The notes under the pieces were generated by a model, which was not told where the DNA came from, did no database searches, and saw nothing but the letters and a program-made list of their open reading frames with translations. This document shows, one piece after another, positions 52,016 to 60,257 of a stretch of DNA of 64,000 nt. Source of the stretch: GCA-2720975 sp964467985 (GTDB taxonomy: Bacteria; Planctomycetota; UBA1135; GCA-002686595); the NCBI GenBank assembly GCA_964467985.1, contig CAYXTP010000007.1, forward strand, positions 180,204 through 244,203. The letters are read 5' to 3'. Position 1 is the stretch's first letter. Every line of letters starts with the position of its first letter. A program made the position numbers and the translations under genes.

Positions 52016-52525
52016 GTGAGTTCACCTGCCCGCTATCAGCCCAATCGGCCTTTTCCCGGCTACGCCTACCTCCCTGGCGAGTCACCGCACCCGACTCGCG
52101 ACCCTGCGGGACACTCCTATCAAGCCGGGGAGGAGGATACGGTCAGGCCTTGCCCGCCTGGGGACTGGGCCACGTGCTCTCCCTATCTGTTCGGAGTGGA
52201 TCTGTACAACGCCGGATTCCTGTGGGAGGCGCACGAGGCTTGGGAGTCCCTGTGGCATGTCTCCAAGGGTGATCGCTCCCAGGCCCAGTTCATTCAAGGT
52301 CTCATTCAGTGCACCGCTGCCGCTCTCAAGGTGCGCATGGGCCAGCCCAAGGGCGTTGAGCGCCTGGGCGAGCAAGGAACGCAGCGACTGGAGTCCACGG
52401 CCTTGCAAGTTTCCAACTCGTACATGGGTCTTGACGTGTTGGAGTTTGTGCACGACTTCCGCGAGTTCGTGGCGAGTTCCCCGACAGATCCTGAGGACCG
52501 ACCTCGCATCCATTTGCCTGCCTGA
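52016..52525 (+). CDS. DUF309 domain protein
   Basis: 169 residues from GTG 52016 (MSSPARYQPNRPFPGYAYLPG); the frame extends to 51962 with less convincing sequence. The DUF309 core is at about 60-130: FGVDLYNAGFLWEAHEAWESLWHV and QFIQGLIQCTAAALKVRMGQ. DUF309 proteins are small helical bundles of unknown function, with conserved His/Glu pairs on one face. A TATTGT -10-like hexamer lies 9 bases before the GTG. It converges with the probable selenoprotein gene (17 bases). Confidence 0.85.
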   Translation: MSSPARYQPNRPFPGYAYLPGESPHPTRDPAGHSYQAGEEDTVRPCPPGDWATCSPYLFGVDLYNAGFLWEAHEAWESLWHVSKGDRSQAQFIQGLIQCTAAALKVRMGQPKGVERLGEQGTQRLESTALQVSNSYMGLDVLEFVHDFREFVASSPTDPEDRPRIHLPA

Positions 52526-52542
52526 GAGACAGGCCGCCTCTC

Positions 52543-52893
52543 CTACGCAAACAAGTCGGCGTAGACGTCCGGGTTGAAGCCCACAACGATTGTCGTCCCA
52601 ACCCTCAACGTTGGCGCACGCAGGTTTCCAGAAGGTCCCAGTACCGCACGTTGCAAGTCCTCGGAGTCCGCCGGATTCGGGCTCAGCTCAATCTCCAGCA
52701 CCTTCTTGCCCCGGGCTGCCAAGACCCGCGTGGCTCCCTTGAATACTCCGGACAGGTCGCTCGGTCCGTAGCGTTGTTTACGAGCATCCACCATCCCACG
52801 GATGGTGACGCCTGCGCCCTCCAGGGCGGCATCGGCGCGCGAACAACTGGTTCAGTTTCGGCGGTGGTAGTAGAAGTCGATGCGCTTGGCCAT
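52543..52893 (-). CDS. Probable selenoprotein, ArsC/thioredoxin-like with U-x-x-C (UGA at codon 14)
   Basis: A continuous frame from ATG 52893 to 52543 with one internal UGA at codon 14 (52852-52854), 116 residues if UGA is read as selenocysteine. The N-terminus is MAKRIDFYYHRRN-U-T-S-C-SRADAALEGAG. The beta-strand IDFYYHRRN followed by U-T-S-C and the ADAALE helix match ArsC/Spx-like thioredoxin folds whose active site is C-x-x-C at this place, so UGA replaces the first Cys. The protein homology continues in the same frame after the UGA (GVTIRGMVDARKQRYG, LEIELSPNPADSEDLQRAV, LRAPTLRVGTTIVVGFN). A reader stopping at UGA would keep only residues from a Met at 52794. A SECIS-like hairpin follows. 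SelABCD are not in this window. Alternatives: pseudogene or read error. Confidence 0.8.
52807..52833 (-). promoter_or_regulatory. SECIS-like hairpin downstream of the UGA codon
   Basis: On the minus strand, starting 21 bases after the U of UGA: GATGCC-GCCC-TGGA-GGGC-(gca)-GGCGTC. It has a 6-bp lower stem, a 3-base bulge, a 4-bp upper stem and a tetraloop with two Gs. Its distance (apical loop about 31-34 bases after the UGA) lies in the range used by bacterial SelB-dependent SECIS elements. Confidence 0.6.
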
Positions 52894-52943
52894 GGGGTCA
52901 GTCTAGCGTCTTCGAGATGGCACTCTTGGCGCCCCCCAGGGCC

Positions 52944-53948
52944 CTAGAAATGCCGTACCAGACTCAGGACTGCGGCATTCTCCAAGTCCCTGTCTCCCCC
53001 CAATGCCACTTGGTATCCAGCCCGCAAGTCCCAAGCCCCCGCGAGGTTGTGGCTGATTCCGAAGAGCAGTTCTGCTCTGGAACGGCCATCGTTTGGACCA
53101 TTCAGCCCGGTCCGAGCACTCAACTCCAGGATCGCGCTCGTAAGCCCTCTCGGGTGTTCTCGCCGACCATCCCCGTGGAGGTGATCGTGTTCGCCCAGTT
53201 GCCCAGGAGCCTGAAACAAATACACCAAGGCCCCGTTGTAGAAGGCCTCACGATCTCCGGAGTCCCGCCCTCGCTCGATACCAGCCTGCGCACTGAGCTG
53301 CACCCACTGCCCTAGATCGAACCAAGCTGACAGTGAAGGTGACACGGAGACTTCGCCGCTGCCGAGACCCTCGCCCTCGTTCCCGGTTGGAAACGTTATC
53401 CCCAGGTTTGCCGATAGCAGGTAATCGTCTGCGGCGATCAGGAGCGCACGCGGTGCGATGGTCCAGTCGCCAACCCCAGCGCTGCTATCGCCACCATCAG
53501 GATCCAATCGAACGTAGGGGAGTTCGAACACAACGCCCAGCCTGTTTGTGAGCGCCCACTCGAGTTCCACTTCTACTTCGGTTTCGTCCTCGTCCAATCC
53601 GTTGATCGTGCGGTAGTCCATGAACAGGTCACGATCCAGGAACGCCGGTTCGAGTCCGAACAGATGAACAAAGGGCGTCCCGGACTTGCTCGTGTGAGAG
53701 TGGGACCAGGGAGCGAACCATGAATCCGATGCGGCGTTCGGCGGGATCAGGGTCGGGACTTCATCCTCTTCCAGGTGCGCGGTCGGGGCTTGATGCCAAC
53801 GAGCGTGGGACTCGGTTCCCGAGTCGGCATGAGTCCGCGGGAGCTGCCCGAGCGCAGGGGCCATGGACCACGCACAGGCGGTCACCGGAATTGTGAGAAG
53901 CAGGAGCCCGCGCGCGGCAGGGGCAGGGGATTTCAGGTGAGTCAGCAT
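52944..53948 (-). CDS. His-rich outer-membrane beta-barrel protein, probably zinc-regulated
   Basis: 334 residues. Signal peptide (ARGLLLLTIPVTACAWSMAPALG) is followed by a His-rich region (SHARWHQAPTAHLEED, PWSHSHTSKSG), then alternating-strand sequence ending in Phe, typical of outer-membrane barrels: VEVELEWALTNRLGVVFELP, TIAPRALLIAADDYLLSANL, LVRHF terminus. A predicted loop is HDHLHGDGRREHP, a metal-binding-like His/Asp cluster. Start ATG 53948 lies 9 bases after a TAAAAT -10, with a Zur-type operator between -35 and -10. Divergent partner is a Fur-family regulator, so a role in zinc uptake is inferred. Barrel family not identified. Confidence 0.75.
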   Translation of the reverse strand: MLTHLKSPAPAARGLLLLTIPVTACAWSMAPALGQLPRTHADSGTESHARWHQAPTAHLEEDEVPTLIPPNAASDSWFAPWSHSHTSKSGTPFVHLFGLEPAFLDRDLFMDYRTINGLDEDETEVEVELEWALTNRLGVVFELPYVRLDPDGGDSSAGVGDWTIAPRALLIAADDYLLSANLGITFPTGNEGEGLGSGEVSVSPSLSAWFDLGQWVQLSAQAGIERGRDSGDREAFYNGALVYLFQAPGQLGEHDHLHGDGRREHPRGLTSAILELSARTGLNGPNDGRSRAELLFGISHNLAGAWDLRAGYQVALGGDRDLENAAVLSLVRHF

Positions 53949-53957
53949 GGCCTCTGA

Positions 53958-53963
53958 ATTTTA
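53958..53963 (-). promoter_or_regulatory. -10 element of the barrel-protein promoter
   Basis: TAAAAT on the minus strand, 18 bases from the palindromic -35 TTGCAA at 53982-53987. Transcription would start about 5 bases before the ATG. Confidence 0.65.
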
Positions 53964-53965
53964 AC

Positions 53966-53987
53966 GCAAATGCATTTGCATTTGCAA
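53966..53987. promoter_or_regulatory. Zur/Fur-type operator (overlapping dyads)
   Basis: A perfect 14-base palindrome GCAAATGCATTTGC (53966-53979) overlaps a second dyad TTGC-ATTT-GCAA (53976-53987), in an AT-rich island between the barrel gene and the Fur-family gene. It covers the spacer of the barrel promoter and the -35 of both promoters, so binding would repress both. Confidence 0.75.
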
Positions 53988-54010
53988 TAGCCTGCGCCCC
54001 GGTTTAGGAT
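53982..54010 (+). promoter_or_regulatory. Promoter of the Fur-family gene
   Basis: -35 TTGCAA (53982-53987), 17-base spacer and -10 TAGGAT (54005-54010), with the ATG 10 bases further on at 54021. The -35 hexamer is self-complementary and also serves the divergent barrel promoter. Confidence 0.65.
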
Positions 54011-54020
54011 TGGCAGGGCC

Positions 54021-54389
54021 ATGAGAATGACCGGACAGCGCCGAGCGATCCTGGACGCCCTTCAGGATGGGCACCGGCCCCTGAGCCCCAGCGAGGTCCT
54101 CGAAGCGGCCTCCGAGGCGATCGCGGGTATCAACCTCTCTACCATCTACCGCAATCTCAAGAGCCTTGTCGAACGCGGAGACGTCATCGTCGTGCCCACT
54201 CCGGGCGATTCATCTCGCTACGAACTGGCCGGGCTCGCGCACCACCACCACTTTCTTTGTGAGCAGTGTGGACGGCTTTTCGACATGCACGGCTGCCCGG
54301 GGTCATTCGCGGGCATTGCTCCCAAGGGATTCAAAGTCCGCTCACACGAACTGACGTTGATGGGCACGTGCAGTTCATGCACGCCTTGA
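54021..54389 (+). CDS. zur: Fur-family metalloregulator, Zur-like
   Basis: 122 residues. Winged-helix DNA-binding domain (MTGQRRAILDALQDGHRPL, LSTIYRNLKSLVERGDVI), then metal-binding and dimerisation domain: HHHHFLCEQCGRLFDMHGC with the structural C-x-x-C and sensing His cluster, and C-terminal C-x-x-C (GTCSSCTP) completing the zinc site. The gene is short for the family and lacks a long N-terminal arm. The divergent operator and the His-rich barrel neighbour favour zinc (Zur) over iron (Fur) or peroxide (PerR) sensing. It likely represses itself and the barrel gene when metal is abundant. Confidence 0.85.
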   Translation: MRMTGQRRAILDALQDGHRPLSPSEVLEAASEAIAGINLSTIYRNLKSLVERGDVIVVPTPGDSSRYELAGLAHHHHFLCEQCGRLFDMHGCPGSFAGIAPKGFKVRSHELTLMGTCSSCTP

Positions 54390-54459
54390 GTACCTGGGCG
54401 CTAGAAGAAACCCACGGCACCTAGCCCCACTCCAATTGGGAGGCAAGAGAGTCTCACGT

Positions 54460-57400
54460 CTACTGGCAGAAGTTGACTTGCACCGCGTCACTGAAGTTGT
54501 AGCCAGCCGGGCCGCCCGGCACGTCCCGGTACCAGAACTGAAAGTTCCAGGCTTCCCCCGGGGCGATCTGGCCGACGGGGGGCAAGTTGTTCAGGTCCAG
54601 GGGAAAGGACACTTGGCCCGAGGCATCCGCTTGCACCACTGACAGGCGCGCGAAACTCGACCCGATACACAGGACCCCGTCGCCCAGCGGTTGCTGGGCC
54701 TGGCCCTGCCCGTAGAAGAACAGCCCGAATTGGTTGCTGGGGCAGCTTGTGGCCACGAGCGTCAGGTCGTTGTTGGCGAAGGAACTGGAGCCTGTGGTCG
54801 AGATTGCGGCGGGGAAGCCCGTGGAGTTGGCATTGGCAGTGCAGTAATTCTGAATCGAATCGTCACAGGTCGACAGCTTGGCCACCAGCGTATTCCACGA
54901 GGAGCCCGCGGGCCGGTGCTCGTGATGGCCCCAGAAGACGCCCGGGTCCGCAGGGTCGTCGTTGGTGGCGCTGTAGTCACCCCAACGCCCCGACGTATTG
55001 GTGCCCATCCCAGGCGTGATCATCTCTGGAACTCGTAGAGTTCCAGGCGGATCCGAGGCGAGGCGGTGAACCATGTTCATGCTGATGAACTCGTTGGGCG
55101 AAGAGCGGGCAAAGGTCATGGCCATGTTCTGGTCGGCATCCACCCAAATACTGGGGAAGAAGGTCCAGATATCAGGACCCAGGTCGACCTCGCCAGACTG
55201 AACCAGCGTCGGCGTACCGCTTGTGGGCCAACCGCCCAGGTCGAATTGATACCAACGGGCCCGCGCTCGGGAGGAACCTTGATGGTGTGTGGCCCAAAGT
55301 TGGCCATCGCGCACAACCGTGCTCCAGAAGCGGGCCTCGAACAGCTCCGGGCGCGATGACGTGCCCTTCTGCGGCGGATCCGCGGGGTGGCTGTACGAGG
55401 GCACCGTGATGGTTGTGAATTGCGTAGACGGGGCACCCAGGGGATCTGTGATCGCGTACAAGCGCAGGGAGGATGAGGTCGTGAACTCTGCAGCCCAGAG
55501 CAGGTACTGGATGGGCGTGCCCTGGTCGTAGTTGACCGGCATTCCAAATGACTGTCGCCCATTGATCACAGTGCTGGTGAAGGAAATGGCACCGCCGTTC
55601 AGAACCGAGGACTTGTCGACCATGACGATCAGGTACTTGTCCGGCCCGAAGTAATCCGCGCTCATGTAGATCACGGATGCATCCACGGAAATGTTGGGCG
55701 AGTCGATGTCGTTGTCGTTCACCAAGGGGCCGCCGTTGATGGCGTACTTGTGCCAGGTGCCTGCAGGATTGCCATCGTCGGAGACGGCGAACAGGAACCG
55801 CCCTTGGCTTCCGTTGCGCTCGTTGGCGAAGGCGATGAAGCGTCCGCTGTGTGGATCCCAGATGACTTCCGGATCGAATACAAAACCACCCGCACCTACC
55901 GATCCAAAGAACCCGCTGGAGCCGTTGATGTCCTGTTGGAACACGAGCGTGCCGTCCTTCTCGAAAGCAGCGATCCCGCCGTTGACCATGCATACGATGT
56001 GCTCCATGCCCACCGCCATCTCCGGATCAGGGGGCGTCCAGCCCGTATTGGGGAATGCCAAGAAGAAGTCGTCCACCCCGTAGGTCGGGGGGCCGTCCGG
56101 TCGATCCTCGACGTTGCGAGCATCAAACGTAGGCGGGTCGTGGGGGCGAGCTCCCGCCTCGAGTTCGGCTAGGCCTTCCAGCGCAACGTCTGCCGTGGCG
56201 TGCTCGAAGGGAGCAAAGGAGTGCCCCTCCGGTGCCAGCAGGGTCAGATGAGCCGCGCTGCTGTCATCCTGCCCAGCGTCCCCGTGCCATCCGAATCCCA
56301 TCAAGCCAGAGTCTTCCAGGAACACTCGGCTCGCACCGTGGGCCACGGCAATGGTCTGGGTTCCGAGGGTGCGGGAAGTGACACGGAATGGCTCACCTGC
56401 GGCCGCACCCGATTCGGATAGGCGACTGGCGAAGAGCCCTGATTCGCGTTTCGGTCCGTCGCCGTGTCGGTTCCAAGTCGCAAGTCCCAGGCCTTCCTCG
56501 GAGAGGGCTACGGACAGTCCACTTAGGTACCCCGCCCCTGAATGCTTCAAGGTCTGCACAGGCAAGCCTTCTAGACCCATCACCCCAGGTCCGAACCGTC
56601 GAACCCGGATGCCGTATTCGGATCCCTCGACCTCAAGCCATCCGACCAGGATCTGCCCGGTTGAATTGGCCGCAATAGAGGGCTCGATGGGCTGCGAGTC
56701 TGTGTCGATGTCAACGCGCAGTTCCTCGCCGTCCACAGCACCCTTCACAATTCTGCGCAGGAAGACCCCAATGGGGTGACCCTCCGCTGTGGTCCGCGAG
56801 TAGGCGACAATCACCTCCCCTTCTTTGCCCAGCGCCACGCTCGGCGGACCGTGTCCCTGCGATCCTCCAGTGTCCACCCTGAAGGCATCACCGCGGGGCA
56901 AGCCTTGGATATCGAGCAGGCGAGCGTGGATTTCGGATGGGCTCTCCTCACCGGGCGAGACCCAGGCGACGAGCGCGCCGCCATCGGTTAGGGCGACCAC
57001 AACGGGCTCGCTTTGATGCCCTTGTCTTCTTTGATTGACCAATACCTCAGTCGAGGCCTTGTCGAGTTGGGGTGAAAAGCGTCTAGCCATGATGGAACCC
57101 CGGTCTCCGTCATGCCCGAACGAGCGCCAGGCAAACCAGGCGTGGCCCGTGGGGCTCAGGGAAACCGCAGGCTGCATTTGCATGCCGCGCGTGTTGGCAT
57201 TGACTTGGACCTCGCCAGCCAACGGCTGGCCCTGCGCGTCGAAACGCCTCGCATAGATTCCGTAACCTCCATTCTGTTGGCGACGGCTGTGCCATGTCAG
57301 CACGGTCCCAGCGACAGCATCATGGGCAACGGCTACGCCATCTTGGCTGCTCCTGACGAATTCGTTCGCTCGTTGTTCGACTCTCACGTGAGTCTGCCCG

Positions 57401-57507
57401 TTGATCCGTAGGCCCTGGTCTGAGGCTTGGGATTCCTGAGCCAAGCAGGGCAAGGAGAGCAAAGCGCTGAGCAGGAGAGAGTCGGTGGCGTGAACGGGAC
57501 TGAACAT
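54460..57507 (-). CDS. Large secreted repeat protein with WNFQ-WYRD C-terminal domain
   Basis: 1015 residues from ATG 57507 (MFSPVHATDSLLLSALL); the frame continues to 57633 with non-homologous sequence. Signal peptide ends near CLAQ. The N-terminal half holds propeller-like repeats each about 60-70 residues with a GxxxxWxS pattern and alternating FD-x-G-x-P strands (IYARRFDAQGQPLAGEVQVN, RRFSPQLDKASTEVLVNQ, RVRRFGPGVMGLEGLPVQT). The central part (460-880) has WTPPDPEMAVGMEHIVCMVN and HSGRFIAFANERNGSQGRF. The C-terminal domain is the type ending GEAWNFQFWYRD. Probably surface-attached or extracellular, function unknown. An isolated gene with a 161-base flank before the PQQ gene. Confidence 0.82.
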   Translation of the reverse strand: MFSPVHATDSLLLSALLSLPCLAQESQASDQGLRINGQTHVRVEQRANEFVRSSQDGVAVAHDAVAGTVLTWHSRRQQNGGYGIYARRFDAQGQPLAGEVQVNANTRGMQMQPAVSLSPTGHAWFAWRSFGHDGDRGSIMARRFSPQLDKASTEVLVNQRRQGHQSEPVVVALTDGGALVAWVSPGEESPSEIHARLLDIQGLPRGDAFRVDTGGSQGHGPPSVALGKEGEVIVAYSRTTAEGHPIGVFLRRIVKGAVDGEELRVDIDTDSQPIEPSIAANSTGQILVGWLEVEGSEYGIRVRRFGPGVMGLEGLPVQTLKHSGAGYLSGLSVALSEEGLGLATWNRHGDGPKRESGLFASRLSESGAAAGEPFRVTSRTLGTQTIAVAHGASRVFLEDSGLMGFGWHGDAGQDDSSAAHLTLLAPEGHSFAPFEHATADVALEGLAELEAGARPHDPPTFDARNVEDRPDGPPTYGVDDFFLAFPNTGWTPPDPEMAVGMEHIVCMVNGGIAAFEKDGTLVFQQDINGSSGFFGSVGAGGFVFDPEVIWDPHSGRFIAFANERNGSQGRFLFAVSDDGNPAGTWHKYAINGGPLVNDNDIDSPNISVDASVIYMSADYFGPDKYLIVMVDKSSVLNGGAISFTSTVINGRQSFGMPVNYDQGTPIQYLLWAAEFTTSSSLRLYAITDPLGAPSTQFTTITVPSYSHPADPPQKGTSSRPELFEARFWSTVVRDGQLWATHHQGSSRARARWYQFDLGGWPTSGTPTLVQSGEVDLGPDIWTFFPSIWVDADQNMAMTFARSSPNEFISMNMVHRLASDPPGTLRVPEMITPGMGTNTSGRWGDYSATNDDPADPGVFWGHHEHRPAGSSWNTLVAKLSTCDDSIQNYCTANANSTGFPAAISTTGSSSFANNDLTLVATSCPSNQFGLFFYGQGQAQQPLGDGVLCIGSSFARLSVVQADASGQVSFPLDLNNLPPVGQIAPGEAWNFQFWYRDVPGGPAGYNFSDAVQVNFCQ

Positions 57508-57668
57508 GGAGGCCCTCTTATCGTTTCCGTGGGTCGCAGGGACGCATGGGGCGGCGGCCCCACTTGACATGCTACTACCGGACTCAAAACCCACGGGTAC
57601 CGGATGGTTCGGCGCGCTTGGAGGGCAAGTCACGCGTGCTGCCAGGAACTCCTGCGCGGCCGTGCGCC

Positions 57669-59000
57669 CTACTCGCCTGCCCGATCTGCAGACAGGCAGT
57701 ACAGGTAGCGGTCGCCGCGCAAGAGCAGGTCGCGGCCAACCAATGCCGCGGAAGCACTGAAGGAATCGGCCAACCGATTTACGGCTAGTACTTCGGGTTG
57801 CCCGTCGGTGTGACTCAATACCAGGGTCGCCCCGTCTCGATCCGTGATGTACACACGTTTAGCCGCTGCGACGGGGCTGCTGTAGATCTCGTACATCCCA
57901 TCCAAGCGGAAGGGGCCGGCGGGCTCGGATCCGTTCTGCACATGCACGCGCGAGAGGACTCCTTGGTAGTGGCTCAAGTAGTAGACCCACTCGCCGTGCA
58001 ACAGGGGCGAAGGCACATAGGGCGTTCCACGCTTGCGCGTCCAGATTACGTGTTCGCCACCGGTCAGGTCCCCGCGCGCTCCTGCCAATCGAATCGCGAG
58101 CAGAGATTTCTTCTCGTAGCTGCTGCCCAGCACGGCCACACCGTGCCCGACCACCGGAGAGGCCACCACGTTGTTGGAGAGGCCACCACACTCCCAGAGC
58201 ACTGCTCCAGTACTCAGGTCGTAGCCTCGCGCCTTTCCAGTGCCGCTCACGATGACCTGTGTGACATCGCCCACCTCGGCCACAACTGGCGAGGCCCAGG
58301 ACGTCACCTCTTCGCGGCTCGTGCGCCAAAGCTCCTCGCCCGTCCTACTGTTGAGCGCTAGCAGGAATGAGGCTCCTTCGTGATCCCAATTCAGCACCAG
58401 TGTCCCTTGGTGAAGTACCGGGGAAGAACCTTCCCCGTGCCCGTGTTTGACTTGCATTCGTCCCACGTCTCGGGACCAGAGCTGCCGCCCCTCATGGTCG
58501 AAGCCACTGATGCCGTTGGAGCCGAAGTAGGCCACGAATACGTCTGCATCCACCACGGATGAATTCGAAGCGAGCGTGCCGGAGAGGTGCGCGCCGGCGT
58601 GCGGCAGGACTTCACGCACCGTTTTCTGCCACAGGAGTTTTCCGGATTCCCGATCCAAACACAGAGCGACGAAGCGTTGCTTGCGTGTGACCGGAGCATT
58701 GTCGTGCGCACCCGGGGCGTCATCGGGAACCGGCGGCAGTTCTTCGCCCACCGGGATGGCAGCGGTCAAGAAGATGCGCTTGCCCCAGACCACCGGAGAC
58801 CCTTGACCGGCCCCGGGGAGAGCAGTCTTCCAGCGCACGTTCTTGTCTTCGCTCCACTCGAGCGGTGGCTCTGCGTAGGGGGCCGATCCGTTCTGGAGTG
58901 GCCCGCGCCACCCAGGCCAATTGATCATTGCCTCGTTGGGAGCATCGGTTTGAGGGCAAGCGGTGAGCGGCGCGACGGCGAGTAGAAACGTGGCCAACAT
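57669..59000 (-). CDS. Secreted PQQ-type beta-propeller protein
   Basis: 443 residues with a signal peptide (LATFLLAVAPLTAC; a possible lipobox Cys15). Eight-bladed PQQ-like propeller with repeats such as LCLDRESGKLLWQKTVRE, GFDHEGRQLWSRDVGR, LALNSRTGEELWRTSREE, GYDLSTGAVLWECGG and a WxGP start (WPGWRGPLQNGSA). The residues for PQQ binding as a cofactor are not evident, so it is probably a structural propeller such as BamB-like or an outer-membrane lipoprotein. It starts 15 bases after the ThrE-like gene, in the same direction as the sulfotransferase gene. Confidence 0.88.
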   Translation of the reverse strand: MLATFLLAVAPLTACPQTDAPNEAMINWPGWRGPLQNGSAPYAEPPLEWSEDKNVRWKTALPGAGQGSPVVWGKRIFLTAAIPVGEELPPVPDDAPGAHDNAPVTRKQRFVALCLDRESGKLLWQKTVREVLPHAGAHLSGTLASNSSVVDADVFVAYFGSNGISGFDHEGRQLWSRDVGRMQVKHGHGEGSSPVLHQGTLVLNWDHEGASFLLALNSRTGEELWRTSREEVTSWASPVVAEVGDVTQVIVSGTGKARGYDLSTGAVLWECGGLSNNVVASPVVGHGVAVLGSSYEKKSLLAIRLAGARGDLTGGEHVIWTRKRGTPYVPSPLLHGEWVYYLSHYQGVLSRVHVQNGSEPAGPFRLDGMYEIYSSPVAAAKRVYITDRDGATLVLSHTDGQPEVLAVNRLADSFSASAALVGRDLLLRGDRYLYCLSADRAGE

Positions 59001-59015
59001 GACTAGCCTCTGAAT

Positions 59016-60248
59016 CTAGAGGATTCTGCGCGGAGGCACGACGAGGTTCGCGGCCAGAACGCCACACACCAGGCTTATGGCCACGAAACCCGTCCGGAAA
59101 GCTCCGTCCATTCCCTGCACTACGCCCAGTTCCAAGAATGACGTCAGGCTTGTGTATCCGATGGAGCCGGGAACCAAGACCAGCAGGCCGGGCGTGATGG
59201 CCATCAGTGCTGGGCGGTCGACCCAACGGGCGTAAACGTTGCCCACCACGCCGACGGATAGGGCTCCCAAGAAAGGCCCGATGTCGGATCCAAGTTCAGC
59301 GCTGCCCGTGCGCGCGGCGAGGTAGCCGAGGGTGGAGGCCACAAAGATCACCGGCCACTCCCGTGCCCGCGCGTCGAACAGTACGCCGAACGCTAGGGGC
59401 AGGGGCAGCAGCGCCAAGAACTCAGTCCAGGCTGGCAGAGGCTTGATCTGAAACACGGTCGCTGGTTCAGGCCACAGGGCACCCGCCAAACGCCAGGCCA
59501 GCGCAACCCCAAAGAGCAAGGTCAAGAAGATCACGCCCGCGCGCGCCAAGCGTGCCGTTCCCGCGACCAGGTGCTTCGTGGAGAGCTCGGTCATGGCGGT
59601 TGTCAGAGTCAAGCCCGGCAGGACCACGATCAACGCCGCCAGGGTGACGAGGTGATCGTCGAGGGGCAGCACGAATTTCGCCAGGACCGTGGACACGAGC
59701 GCCGCGAAGAACGCGGTCAGAGGTTCCACGGTTCCGTCGCTCCCCGGTCGGCGGGTCAGGACCAGGCCCAAGAGAAAGACCACACCTCCCAACACTGCCG
59801 ACCCCGCCACCTCGTTCGCTCCTCCTCCGAAAAGCCGCGCGGCGCTTGCGGAAACGCAGGCGTAACCCGCGCACAGGCTCAAGGGTCCGTAGTGTGGCCC
59901 TCTGGAGGCGATAGCCTCCAGCCGCTCCAGCGCACCGGCCACTGCAATGCGCCGATGCTCAACATCTTCGAGCACCTCGTCGAACTCGATCAACTTGCCC
60001 AGATTGACCTCACCGGGCTCGACCCTGGCCATGTGCACAACCTCCTGAGCACCCGTGCCGAAGGAGGCCATGACGGAGGTGGGCGTGGAGTAGAAGCTCG
60101 CTTCAGTACCCAGCACCCCGGCCAGATGCACGAGTACCCGTTCCAGGCGATGGCTGGGCGTGCCGTATGCGTTCAGCAGCGTGGCGGCACGAACGAGGAA
60201 CTGATGCTCAACCGGATGTTGCGGTGTCTGTGCGGTGGGCGAATCCAT
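59016..60248 (-). CDS. ThrE-like amino-acid exporter (DUF1212/DUF3815)
   Basis: 410 residues. N-terminal hydrophilic domain HQFLVRAATLLNAYGTPSHRLERVL of the DUF1212 type, followed by TM-rich blocks: VAGSAVLGGVVFLLGLVLTRR, FFAALVSTVLAKFVLPLD, HLVTLAALIVVLPGLTLTTAM, VIFLTLLFGVALAWRLAGA, and a second set (FLALLPLPLAFGVLFD, ALMAITPGLLVLVPGSIGYTS) typical of the fused DUF3815 half. Such proteins export threonine and serine. Part of a three-gene run: sulfotransferase, this exporter, and the PQQ protein. Confidence 0.9.
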   Translation of the reverse strand: MDSPTAQTPQHPVEHQFLVRAATLLNAYGTPSHRLERVLVHLAGVLGTEASFYSTPTSVMASFGTGAQEVVHMARVEPGEVNLGKLIEFDEVLEDVEHRRIAVAGALERLEAIASRGPHYGPLSLCAGYACVSASAARLFGGGANEVAGSAVLGGVVFLLGLVLTRRPGSDGTVEPLTAFFAALVSTVLAKFVLPLDDHLVTLAALIVVLPGLTLTTAMTELSTKHLVAGTARLARAGVIFLTLLFGVALAWRLAGALWPEPATVFQIKPLPAWTEFLALLPLPLAFGVLFDARAREWPVIFVASTLGYLAARTGSAELGSDIGPFLGALSVGVVGNVYARWVDRPALMAITPGLLVLVPGSIGYTSLTSFLELGVVQGMDGAFRTGFVAISLVCGVLAANLVVPPRRIL

Positions 60249-60257
60249 GACGCCGGG

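Noticed and set aside
52543..52794. Truncated 83-residue protein starting at the Met at 52794
   Set aside because: The upstream sequence through the UGA continues the same fold and supplies the redox site, so a short gene is less likely than a selenoprotein.
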